From Microbacterium paraoxydans (GTDB taxonomy: Bacteria > Actinomycetota > Actinomycetes > Actinomycetales > Microbacteriaceae): a stretch of DNA of 64,000 nt. Shown here one piece after another: positions 7,682 through 14,736 of the stretch; within the stretch, counting starts at the first letter, position 1, and every line of letters starts with the position of its first letter. A program made the position numbers and the translations under genes. The stretch is from positions 1 through 64,000 of the forward strand of contig NZ_JAIVLG010000007.1 of the NCBI RefSeq assembly GCF_020524545.1, read 5' to 3'. The notes under the pieces were generated by a model. It was given only the letters and a program-made list of their open reading frames with translations. It did no database searches and was not told the origin of the DNA.

Positions 7682-9373
7682 GTGTCCACAGAGCCACAAG
7701 TCATCGCGGGACGGTACCGCGTCGACGAGCTCATCGGGCATGGCGGGATGGCCAAGGTCTACCGCGGGTACGACCTCACCCTCGGGCGTGAGGTCGCGAT
7801 CAAGATCCTCGACCCCGAGCTGGCCCGCGACACCACGTTCCGTACGCGCTTCCGCCTGGAGGCGCAGGCGGCGTCGCGAATGTCCCACCCCTCGATCGTG
7901 CGCGTGTACGACGCGGGGGATCCCTCCGCGAACGACTCCTCCACCGACGAGCCCCCGTACATCGTGATGGAACTCGTCAAGGGCACGCTCCTCAAGGACA
8001 TCATCGCCTCGGGCCCGGTCCCGGTCGAGGACGCGGTCCGCTACGTCGACGGCATCCTCGAGGCACTGGACTATTCGCATCGGGCCGGAGTGGTGCACCG
8101 CGACATCAAGCCGGGCAACGTGATGGTGACCGACAAGGGTCAGGTCAAGGTGATGGACTTCGGCATCGCCCGAGCCGTCTCCGACTCCTCGTCGACCGTC
8201 GCCGAGACCACCCAGATCATCGGGACCGCCGCCTACTTCTCGCCGGAGCAGGCCAAGGGCGAGCCCGTCGATGCGCGTGCCGACCTCTACTCGACCGGCG
8301 TCGTCCTGTACGAACTGCTCACTGGGCGGCAGCCCTTCCGCGGAGAGTCGCCGGTGGCCGTCGCCTACCAGCACGTCAGCGAGACGCCCGTCCCGCCGAC
8401 GGAGGTGAACGAGGACGCCCCCGGCGCCCTGGACCCGATCGTGCTCCGTGCGCTCGCGAAAGACCCCTACCAGCGCTACCCGGATGCCGCGCACTTCCGC
8501 GCCGCCCTGGACGCCGCCGTCGCCGGCGACGCGCCGACCCGCAAGCAGCTCGGCGCGCTCACCAGCGAGCTGTACGGGCCCAGCCCGCGGCAGGCGCAGG
8601 AGACGGCCCGCTCCCTGCGCCAGCTCAGCTCCGACACCACGATGACCCGCACCCAGTCCGGCCCTCCGGTGGCGTGGATCTGGGCGGGGGTCGCCCTCCT
8701 CGCGGTGCTGCTGGCGTCGGTGCTCTTCTGGGTGGTCACGATCAGCATGCGACCGCCCGAGGTGCCCAGCACCGCGCGGATCATCCCGAACCTCGCGAAC
8801 GTCTCCGCTGAGCGTGCGCAGGACGAGCTGGCGAAGCTCGACCTGACGTCGAAGATCGTGATCGAGTCGAGTTCCGAGATCAGCGAAGGCAACGTCATCC
8901 GCACCGATCCCGAAGCCGGCGTCTCCGTGGAGGAAGGCACCACCGTGACCCTCCACGTGTCGTCCGGTGTCGAGACCGTGACCGTGCCGAAGATCGAGGG
9001 CATGGGGTTGGACGACGCCACGAAGGCGCTTACGGCGGCGGGCCTCGAGCTCGGTACCGTGATCCAACGGAACGACAAGGCGCTGGCCGAGGGAACCGTC
9101 ATCTCCGCCAGCGAGAAGGCCGAGACCGAGGTGGCTCCCGGCACGGTGGTGAACCTGGTCGTGGCGAGCGGCAAGGTCACGCTGACCGATGTCGTCGGGT
9201 GGACGGTCGACGCGGCCACCACGAACCTCACCGACCTCGGGCTCAATCCCGTGCCGGTGGAAGACGCGGAGTGTCCCGCCACCGACCCGACGACCGTGAG
9301 CTCGATGTCGGCGGCTCCGGGAGATGTCCCGGTCGGCTCCTCCGTGGAACTCCGCTACTGCAGCGGCAGCTGA
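7682..9373 (+). CDS. pknB: Ser/Thr protein kinase PknB with PASTA domains
   Basis: A 563-residue receptor kinase. Lys41 lies in VAIKIL, HRDIKPGN starts at 139 (Asp141) and DFG at 159. The membrane helix is at about 332-354. The ectodomain contains three PASTA-type repeats (about 360-430, 431-500 and 501-563), which bind muropeptides or lipid II in the family. GTG 7682 follows CAGGGGG (7669-7675) at suitable spacing and gives the canonical STEPQVIAGRYRVDELIG start. It is last in the rightward operon, 43 nt after pknA, and convergent with the amidotransferase gene. Confidence 0.94.
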   Translation: MSTEPQVIAGRYRVDELIGHGGMAKVYRGYDLTLGREVAIKILDPELARDTTFRTRFRLEAQAASRMSHPSIVRVYDAGDPSANDSSTDEPPYIVMELVKGTLLKDIIASGPVPVEDAVRYVDGILEALDYSHRAGVVHRDIKPGNVMVTDKGQVKVMDFGIARAVSDSSSTVAETTQIIGTAAYFSPEQAKGEPVDARADLYSTGVVLYELLTGRQPFRGESPVAVAYQHVSETPVPPTEVNEDAPGALDPIVLRALAKDPYQRYPDAAHFRAALDAAVAGDAPTRKQLGALTSELYGPSPRQAQETARSLRQLSSDTTMTRTQSGPPVAWIWAGVALLAVLLASVLFWVVTISMRPPEVPSTARIIPNLANVSAERAQDELAKLDLTSKIVIESSSEISEGNVIRTDPEAGVSVEEGTTVTLHVSSGVETVTVPKIEGMGLDDATKALTAAGLELGTVIQRNDKALAEGTVISASEKAETEVAPGTVVNLVVASGKVTLTDVVGWTVDAATTNLTDLGLNPVPVEDAECPATDPTTVSSMSAAPGDVPVGSSVELRYCSGS

Positions 9374-9404
9374 TCGGGCCGAGGCGTCGGCACGATGCCT
9401 CCCG

Positions 9405-10037
9405 TCACCGGGAGAGCGGGTGCAAGCGTTCCGATCGGGCGACGGCGTCCTTCGCACCGCACAGCTCCAACCAGTTCGCCAGAAGCCGGTAGCCGCCTTC
9501 CGTCAGCACGCTCTCCGGGTGGAACTGCACGCCGTACAGCGGCAGTTCGCGGTGCGCGAGTCCCATCACGGTGCCGTTCTCGGTCCACGCCGTCACGGTG
9601 ACATCCGGTGGGAGTGCCGACGCCGCGAGGGTCAATGAGTGATAGCGACCGGCGGCGAACGGCGACGGGATGCCGGCGAACAACGCGGAGCCGTCGTGCG
9701 AGACGGCGGAGAGCATCCCGTGCATGAGCTCCGGCGCCTCACTGACCGCCGTGCCGAGCGCTTCACCGATCGTCTGGTGCCCCAGGCACACGCCGAGCGT
9801 CGGCACTCCGAGGCGCGCAGCGATGCGCACCGCCGCGATCGAGACCCCGGCGTCGGCCGGCGCTCCGGGGCCCGGTGAGAGGAGCAGGGCGTCGTGTGAG
9901 CGGAGCATCGCCTCGAGGGCATCGGGGTCGAGGGAATCGGACTCGACCATCAGGACCTCGGCCCCCAGCTCGTGCAGGTAACCGACGAGGGTGTGCACGA
10001 AGCTGTCGTGGTTGTCGACCACGAGCACTCGGGTCAT
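9405..10037 (-). CDS. pabA: Class I glutamine amidotransferase (aminodeoxychorismate/anthranilate synthase component II)
   Basis: A 210-residue GATase that releases ammonia from glutamine for chorismate amination, in folate or tryptophan synthesis. The nucleophile is Cys84 in LGVCLGHQ, with a C-terminal FHPES motif carrying the His and Glu of the triad. The SPGPGAP oxyanion loop is present. ATG at 10037 gives the canonical MTRVLVVDNHDSFVHTLVGY start; the frame stays open upstream without similarity. No pabB or trpE partner is in the window, so PabA and TrpG cannot be separated, though this chromosomal location is usually labelled PabA. Start overlaps the upstream small gene (ATGA). Confidence 0.85.
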   Translation of the reverse strand: MTRVLVVDNHDSFVHTLVGYLHELGAEVLMVESDSLDPDALEAMLRSHDALLLSPGPGAPADAGVSIAAVRIAARLGVPTLGVCLGHQTIGEALGTAVSEAPELMHGMLSAVSHDGSALFAGIPSPFAAGRYHSLTLAASALPPDVTVTAWTENGTVMGLAHRELPLYGVQFHPESVLTEGGYRLLANWLELCGAKDAVARSERLHPLSR

Positions 10038-10189
10038 TCGACGTCGACCTCGCCCGGGGCGATGATCGGGCTCACCCAGGGGAACACGTACCAGAACAGG
10101 CCGTACAGAACGGCGGCGATGACGACGACCAGGATGAGGACGCGCAGCCACCACGGGCCGGGCAGCAGGCGCCAGAGTGCGGCGTACAT
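10034..10189 (-). CDS. Small single-pass membrane protein (51 aa)
   Basis: An unannotated-size gene with ATG at 10187-10189 and TGA at 10034-10036, the stop overlapping the pabA start as ATGA. The 51 residues begin MYAALWRLLPGPWWLRV, followed by one hydrophobic helix (about 17-38) and an acidic tail ending EVDVE. Translational coupling to pabA and position between sortase and pabA suggest a genuine conserved gene of this locus. I do not recognise a family and assign no function. Confidence 0.7.
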   Translation of the reverse strand: MYAALWRLLPGPWWLRVLILVVVIAAVLYGLFWYVFPWVSPIIAPGEVDVE

Positions 10190-10217
10190 CAGTCTTCTCC
10201 CTCGTGAAAGTCCACGG

Positions 10218-11012
10218 TCACACCGACGGTGCGGCCGGAGGAGGAGGCGGGTCGGTCAGAGCCGTCGGAAGCCCCTCGGCGCGCGGCTGGAAGCTCTCGA
10301 ACACGCCGTAGGCGACGATGCGCTCTGCGAGCGAGTACAGCGGGGAGCACGCGGTGAGAGTGATGTACTGCTCTCCGGTCTGCTGCTCGGGCATCTGCGG
10401 GACATCGGCGAGCACATCGGTCTGAGTCGGCTTGACGTACTCCAGCGTCCGGAAGCGGTAGGTGTACCAGCCGTCGGGCGTCTCCACGACGATCGCATCG
10501 TTCAGCTGGAGCTTGTCGAGCTGGTTGAAGGGCTTGCCCCACGTCGTCCGGTGCCCGGCCATCGAGAAGTTGCCGACCTCGCCCGGCATCTTGGAGTTGG
10601 TGTAGACCCCGATCCCCTTCTGGTCCAGAGTGCGCGCCCGCGACGTTCCGCCGTAGATCCCGAAGTTGTAGTCGGCACCGAATCGCGGGATGTGCATCTG
10701 ACCGAACCACTCCGCATCGGCAGGAGCGGCCGGTACGGGCGGGACGAAGGTGGTCGTGCCGTCCTCCGCCTCGACCACCGGGGGCAGCTCGGGGGGCTCG
10801 GCCTGCGCGAGCTCCTGCGAGATCGCCGCGCCCTCCTCGTTCTTCTGGGCACTGATGATGATGTCGCCGATCCACATCTGCCAGGCGACGAACAGCAGCA
10901 CGATCACACCGGCGGTCAGCAGCAGCTCGCCGAGAACACTCCCGAACGTCGCGCGAGAGCGTGGTCTCGCACGACGCGGGCGTCGCCCCCCAGGCACGAC
11001 GGAAGCAGTCAT
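10218..11012 (-). CDS. Class E sortase
   Basis: A 264-residue membrane-anchored transpeptidase that attaches LPxTG/LAxTG-type surface proteins to peptidoglycan. The N-terminus is Arg-rich, with a membrane helix at about 27-47, then a Pro-rich spacer. The sortase domain has catalytic His154 (MAGHRTTWG), Cys222 (TLTACSP) and Arg231 (SLAERIVAYG). The TLTACSP signature is typical of class E. A proline-rich C-terminus follows. ATG 11012 was chosen as the first start before the Arg-rich segment; upstream codons overlap the divergent crgA. It heads a leftward cluster with the 51-aa protein and pabA. Confidence 0.9.
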   Translation of the reverse strand: MTASVVPGGRRPRRARPRSRATFGSVLGELLLTAGVIVLLFVAWQMWIGDIIISAQKNEEGAAISQELAQAEPPELPPVVEAEDGTTTFVPPVPAAPADAEWFGQMHIPRFGADYNFGIYGGTSRARTLDQKGIGVYTNSKMPGEVGNFSMAGHRTTWGKPFNQLDKLQLNDAIVVETPDGWYTYRFRTLEYVKPTQTDVLADVPQMPEQQTGEQYITLTACSPLYSLAERIVAYGVFESFQPRAEGLPTALTDPPPPPAAPSV

Positions 11013-11092
11013 GGCGCGATCATATCCGGGATCGCTGAACGGATGCCGATGACCGACGCGATACGAGCTCGGCAGCTCATGGGTGTCATGGG

Positions 11093-11098
11093 TACAAT
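11093..11098 (+). promoter_or_regulatory. Leaderless -10 box of crgA
   Basis: TACAAT ends 6 nt before the crgA ATG at 11105, so transcription should begin at or next to the start codon. No Shine-Dalgarno sequence is present. Confidence 0.6.
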
Positions 11099-11104
11099 GA
11101 CGGA

Positions 11105-11344
11105 ATGGCACGTGACCGCAAGACCGAAGAACCCGCCGTCGAGCGCGCCGAAGGCGAGGCCGCTCCGAACGCCGTGTGGTTCAAGCCGGTGATGATCGGC
11201 TTCATGCTGCTCGGTCTCGCCTGGATCCTGGTCTTCTACATCTCGGGCATGCAGTTCCCGATCCCGGGCCTGGACAACTGGAACCTCGCGATCGGCCTCG
11301 GCATCGCGCTGATCGGCTTCCTGATGACCACGCGCTGGCGCTGA
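11105..11344 (+). CDS. crgA: Cell division protein CrgA
   Basis: A 79-residue inner-membrane protein of the actinobacterial divisome. The N-terminus is hydrophilic and charged. Two membrane helices follow (about 27-49 and 57-75), separated by a short loop with a conserved PGLDNWN-type segment, and the protein ends TTRWR. Length and topology fit CrgA, which recruits FtsI/FtsQ-type partners and influences septation. It is divergent from sortase and followed at once by a strong terminator. Translation is probably leaderless. Confidence 0.93.
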   Translation: MARDRKTEEPAVERAEGEAAPNAVWFKPVMIGFMLLGLAWILVFYISGMQFPIPGLDNWNLAIGLGIALIGFLMTTRWR

Positions 11345-11359
11345 CCTCCGACGCTTCCA

Positions 11360-11390
11360 GAAAGGCCCCTCGCTCAGCGAGGGGCCTTTC
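11360..11390 (+). terminator. Rho-independent terminator of crgA
   Basis: A perfect 14-bp stem (GAAAGGCCCCTCGC with GCGAGGGGCCTTTC) with loop TCA, 15 nt after the crgA stop codon, followed by TCATG. Confidence 0.85.
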
Positions 11391-11424
11391 TCATGTCCGG
11401 AGCGAAAGTCGACCTGTGCCGCAA

Positions 11425-11514
11425 GGGGCGGGGTTGTTCCCGGAGCGAGCATCGGGAGGGACCCGCGAAGCGGGAGGGCACCCGCTCTGCGAGCGAAGGG
11501 AACAGCCCCGCCCC
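11425..11514 (+). repeat. Structured palindromic intergenic element, copy 1
   Basis: A 90-bp block closed by GGGGCGGGGTTGTTCCC (11425-11441) and GGGAACAGCCCCGCCCC (11498-11514), complementary at 16 of 17 positions. Inside are three small hairpins: TCCCG...CGGGA, CCCGC-GAA-GCGGG and CGCTC-TGC-GAGCG. The interior closely matches the segment at 34091-34187 read on the minus strand, while the outer arms differ in sequence yet remain self-complementary in both. I cannot name a known family for it. Confidence 0.75.
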
Positions 11515-11630
11515 GACCCGACCCACAAGAGTCACCGCGAGCGAAAGTTATCCACAACCCCCTCCACAGCCTGGGGAGAATTACACCGGTGTTATTCACA
11601 GGGGTTAGCAACCCTGTTAACAACTCCGGA
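11515..11630. promoter_or_regulatory. crgA-rhomboid intergenic DnaA-box cluster
   Basis: A perfect DnaA box TTATCCACA lies at 11548-11556 and a one-mismatch box TTATTCACA at 11592-11600. Short palindromes ACACCGGTGT, GGGTT-AGC-AACCC and TGTTAACA surround them in a locally AT-rich stretch. This resembles a small origin-like or DnaA-titration site about 24 kb from dnaN-dnaA. It may instead regulate the leftward rhomboid gene or terminate its neighbours. No ORF in this gap looks coding. Confidence 0.45.
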
Positions 11631-12524
11631 TCAGGACAAAAGGATCAGCGGTGGCACGAAGGCCACGACGACGATCAACAGCACGACCAGCGCGGACAGC
11701 AGGATGATCTGCAGGGTCCGCTGCTCTCGACGCTTCGTCTTGACGTAGATCAGAGCGACCAGCGCTCCGACGATGGCGCCGCCGAGGTGCGCCTGCCAGG
11801 AGATTCCGCCGACGAAGAGACCGAAGGCGAAGTTGATTCCGAGGATGACGAGGATCCCCGTCACGTTGGCGCCGATGTGGCGGCCGATGATCAGCAGGGA
11901 CGCCAGGAGTCCGAAGATCGCGCCGGACGCTCCGACGGTCCAGGAACCCGGCGCGAGGATGGCGACCATCACCGATCCCCCGAGGCCGCTGATCAGACAC
12001 AGAGCGAGATAGCGGGTGCGTCCGAGCATCGGCTCGAGGCTCTGCCCCAGCATCCACAGCGCGAGCATGTTGAGCGCCAGATGGATGAAGCTCCCGTGCA
12101 CGAGCAGCACGGTCAGAAGGCGCCAGGGCTCGAAGGGCACTGCGAAGAGATTCGGGTACAGGAACGGGGCGAAGAAGCCCAGTGCCTGGATGATCGGTTC
12201 CTTGAACCCGGGGATCAGCTCCACCAGTCCGATGAAGGAAGTGATGGCGAGCAGCGCGTAGGTGACGACGGGTCGTCCGCCGCGGGTCGCGGCCAGGGCG
12301 CCGCCGCGACCGCCGCGCCAGCGACGCGCGGCCTTCTTCTGCGCGGGCGTCCGATTCTTCCGCTCGGCGTTCATGCACTCCGGGCAGATGACCCCGACGG
12401 GTGCCTGCGTCTGGCACTCGGGGCAGATGGTGCGCATGCACCGCTGGCAGAGCACGAAGCTCTGCCGATCCGGATGGCGATAGCAGAAGTTGTCGCGATT
12501 GCTCGTGAACTCAGGCGTGGTCAT
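11631..12524 (-). CDS. Rhomboid-family intramembrane serine protease with N-terminal zinc-binding domain
   Basis: A 297-residue protease. The N-terminus carries C14, H17, C26, C29, C34, C37, C47 and C50 in a B-box-like zinc-binding arrangement. After a basic linker come six to seven membrane segments. The catalytic dyad is Ser200 (GASGAIFG) and His246 (WQAHLGG), with Asn152 (LALNMLAL) in the oxyanion position. It cleaves transmembrane substrates within the membrane; the substrate is unknown. It is a standard neighbour of ppiA and crgA near actinobacterial origins. Confidence 0.92.
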   Translation of the reverse strand: MTTPEFTSNRDNFCYRHPDRQSFVLCQRCMRTICPECQTQAPVGVICPECMNAERKNRTPAQKKAARRWRGGRGGALAATRGGRPVVTYALLAITSFIGLVELIPGFKEPIIQALGFFAPFLYPNLFAVPFEPWRLLTVLLVHGSFIHLALNMLALWMLGQSLEPMLGRTRYLALCLISGLGGSVMVAILAPGSWTVGASGAIFGLLASLLIIGRHIGANVTGILVILGINFAFGLFVGGISWQAHLGGAIVGALVALIYVKTKRREQRTLQIILLSALVVLLIVVVAFVPPLILLS

Positions 12525-12545
12525 CCGGATCGGCCGCAGCTGTCG

Positions 12546-13103
12546 TCAGGCCGCGACGATGTCGATCGACTGCAGCACGACCGGCTCCACCGGGCGATCG
12601 CCGGGGCCCGTCTGCACGGCGCCGATGGCGTCGACGACAGCCTTGGAGGCGTCGTCGGCGACCTCGCCAAAGATCGTGTGCTTGCCCTGCAGCCACGGCG
12701 TCGGGTCGGTGGTGATGAAGAACTGCGAGCCGTTCGTGCCCTCGGGCTTGCCGGTGATGGCGTTGCGGCGCAGGCCGGCGTTGGCCATCGCGAGGATGTA
12801 GGGCTCGTTGAAGTTGAGCTCCATGTTGATCTCGTCGTCGAAGTTGTAGCCGGGGCCTCCGACGCCCTGCCCGAGCGGGTCGCCGCCCTGGATCATGAAG
12901 TTCGGGATGATGCGGTGGAAGATGACGTCTTTGTAGAGGGGACCCTCGCCGGGCTTGCCCGTGGCGGGGTCGGTCCACTCCTGAGAGCCGTCGGCAAGGC
13001 CGACGAAGTTCTTGACCGTCTTGGGGGCGTGGTCGCCGAAGAGGTTGATGACGATGTCACCGTGGTTGGTGTGCAGGGTTGCGACGTGGGAAGCGTGAGC
13101 CAT
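12546..13103 (-). CDS. ppiA: Cyclophilin-type peptidyl-prolyl cis-trans isomerase
   Basis: A 185-residue cytosolic cyclophilin that catalyses prolyl isomerisation during folding. Family motifs are NLFGDHAPKTVKNFVGLADG, FHRIIPNFMIQGGDP, GTNGSQFFIT and KHTIFGEV. The start MAHASHVATLHTNHGDIV matches close relatives. A GAGGA precedes ATG 13103 at unusually short spacing, and the open frame continues upstream without homology, so the start is likely but not certain. It lies 21 nt upstream of the rhomboid gene in the same direction. Confidence 0.93.
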   Translation of the reverse strand: MAHASHVATLHTNHGDIVINLFGDHAPKTVKNFVGLADGSQEWTDPATGKPGEGPLYKDVIFHRIIPNFMIQGGDPLGQGVGGPGYNFDDEINMELNFNEPYILAMANAGLRRNAITGKPEGTNGSQFFITTDPTPWLQGKHTIFGEVADDASKAVVDAIGAVQTGPGDRPVEPVVLQSIDIVAA

Positions 13104-13247
13104 GTCCTCATTCTCGCAGAGCTTCCGGTGAGTTCGCCCGGTGTACCGCGGATCGGATGATGGCGCAAGGGTCCGGTGATTCCCGCCCGGCATCCAGCCT
13201 CTCGTGGCAAGATGGGGAACCCGTACTCCAATGGACAGGAGAGCATC

Positions 13248-13754
13248 GTGAGCCTCAGCCGCAAGCGGAAGAAGGAACTGCGTCGTCTGCAGAAAGACGC
13301 GAACCAGCTCTGGGAGAACCAGCAGGTGCTCGTCGGCCACGCCGCCGAGGTCGCACGCGAAGCCGGCCGTCAGCTCGGCAGCATCAATCGCGAGCAGGTC
13401 GTGCCTGTCCTCCAGGACACGTACAACCGCCGCGTCGCCCCGGTGGTCGACCGTGGCGTCAAGATGGGTCGGCACGTCGTCGACGACAAGGTCGTCCCGA
13501 TCGTGGGTGGAGTCGTCGGATCGGCGCTCACCGCCTGGGACGTGGCAAACGCCAAGCGCTACGGCGTCACCCCTCCGGCGCCGCGCGGTGCCTTCGGCAA
13601 GAAGCAGAAGTCGGGACCCGGCCTCGGATCGGTCATCGCGATCGTGCTCGGTGCCGCTGCCGCCCTCGGTGTCCTCTACGCCGCCTGGCAGACGCTGCGT
13701 GCCGATGACGAGCTCTGGGTCGCGGACGACCCGCTCGCAGCCCCCGACGCGTGA
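13248..13754 (+). CDS. CwsA-position small membrane protein
   Basis: A 168-residue protein. The N-terminus is basic and helical (SLSRKRKKELRRLQKDANQ), the middle is amphipathic, and a membrane helix lies near residues 125-145 (SVIAIVLGAAAALGVLYAAW) with an acidic C-terminus. GTG 13248 has ACAGGAGAG (13236-13243) at good spacing. The gene occupies the place of mycobacterial cwsA, divergent from ppiA, but I cannot confirm homology. A structural or division role is inference from location only. Confidence 0.65.
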   Translation: MSLSRKRKKELRRLQKDANQLWENQQVLVGHAAEVAREAGRQLGSINREQVVPVLQDTYNRRVAPVVDRGVKMGRHVVDDKVVPIVGGVVGSALTAWDVANAKRYGVTPPAPRGAFGKKQKSGPGLGSVIAIVLGAAAALGVLYAAWQTLRADDELWVADDPLAAPDA

Positions 13755-14266
13755 ACACCTCCGCTCCCGCCTCCGTCGCCTCCGGTGGCGGAGGCGGTCA
13801 GCATGCGCGGGTGCGTGACGCCGCGCGTGCACGCGGCCTCGACATCGAGATCCTCGAACGTCCGGCCGCCGGCAGCCTGTTCGAGGCGGCCGAGCTGCTC
13901 GGCATCCCTGCGTCCAGCATCGTGAAGACGCTCGTCGTGAAGCGTTCGGACGACACCTTCCTGTTCGCCCTCGTACCCGGGGGCCGTTCGATCTCCTGGC
14001 CGAAGCTGCGCGCGGTGGTCGGCGTCAACAAGCTGCGGCTCCCCGAGCCTGAACTCGCGCTCGCGGCCACCGGCTACGAGAGAGGCACCATCGTGCCGAT
14101 CGGCAGCAGCACCGCCTGGCCGATCTACGCCGACGAGTCCATCGTCGGTCAGCGCGTCGCGATGGGCGCGGGTGCCCACGGATACAGCCTGTTCGTCGAT
14201 GCGGACGACCTCATCGCCGCATACGGCGCGACCGTCGCCGACATCTCGGTCCCCGAGAAGCGCTGA
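13751..14266 (+). CDS. ybaK: YbaK/EbsC-type aminoacyl-tRNA deacylase
   Basis: A 171-residue editing-domain protein likely to hydrolyse mischarged Cys-tRNA(Pro) or a related aminoacyl-tRNA in trans. The YbaK fold is recognised from HARVRDAARARGLDIEI, SSIVKTLVVK (with the conserved Lys), FALVPGGRSISWPKLR and the C-terminal GAGAHGYSLFVDADDL. GTG 13751 overlaps the preceding stop codon (GTGA), so it is coupled to the membrane-protein gene. It converges with the NUDIX gene, 3 nt apart. Exact tRNA substrate is not determinable. Confidence 0.85.
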   Translation: MNTSAPASVASGGGGGQHARVRDAARARGLDIEILERPAAGSLFEAAELLGIPASSIVKTLVVKRSDDTFLFALVPGGRSISWPKLRAVVGVNKLRLPEPELALAATGYERGTIVPIGSSTAWPIYADESIVGQRVAMGAGAHGYSLFVDADDLIAAYGATVADISVPEKR

Positions 14267-14269
14267 CCG

Positions 14270-14692
14270 TCAGACGAGGCCGGCCATGCGCATCGCGATG
14301 TCGACCAGCTTGACGCGCTGCAGCTCGGAGACGGCCTTCAGCGGAAACCACTCCGCCATGTCTGTGGAACCGTCGGTCTCGAAGCGGAGCTTGCCGCCGG
14401 TGACGGCGCCCCGATAGACGATGCGCAGGGTGTGCAGCGGCTCCGCAGCCTTCTGCACACGCCGGCCGGCCGGAATCACCCGGGAGTGGATCCCCAGGAG
14501 TTCGCCGACTTTGATGCTGTAGCCCGTCTCCTCGCGGAGTTCGCGGCGCACCGCATCCTCCGGTGACTCCCCGGGCTCGAGCCCGCCGCCGGGCATGGTC
14601 CACGCCACCCGCCGGCCCTCGGTCCAGCGCGCCAGCAGCAGACGGCCGTCGTCATCGGTGACGACCGCATACGCCGCGACACGCAGGTCCAT
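14270..14692 (-). CDS. NUDIX hydrolase
   Basis: A 140-residue pyrophosphohydrolase of nucleoside diphosphate-X substrates. The Nudix box is intact from residue about 36: GGGLEPGESPEDAVRRELRE followed by ETGY, matching GX5EX7REUXEEXGU. The short length and absence of extra domains fit a MutT- or ADP-ribose-type housekeeping enzyme, but the substrate is unknown. The C-terminal part contains FETDGSTDMAEWFPL, typical of the fold. It is monocistronic and convergent with ybaK. Confidence 0.9.
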   Translation of the reverse strand: MDLRVAAYAVVTDDDGRLLLARWTEGRRVAWTMPGGGLEPGESPEDAVRRELREETGYSIKVGELLGIHSRVIPAGRRVQKAAEPLHTLRIVYRGAVTGGKLRFETDGSTDMAEWFPLKAVSELQRVKLVDIAMRMAGLV

Positions 14693-14736
14693 GGGTCACA
14701 CACTATCCGCCGGTGAAGGCGGTCGATGACCGCGTG

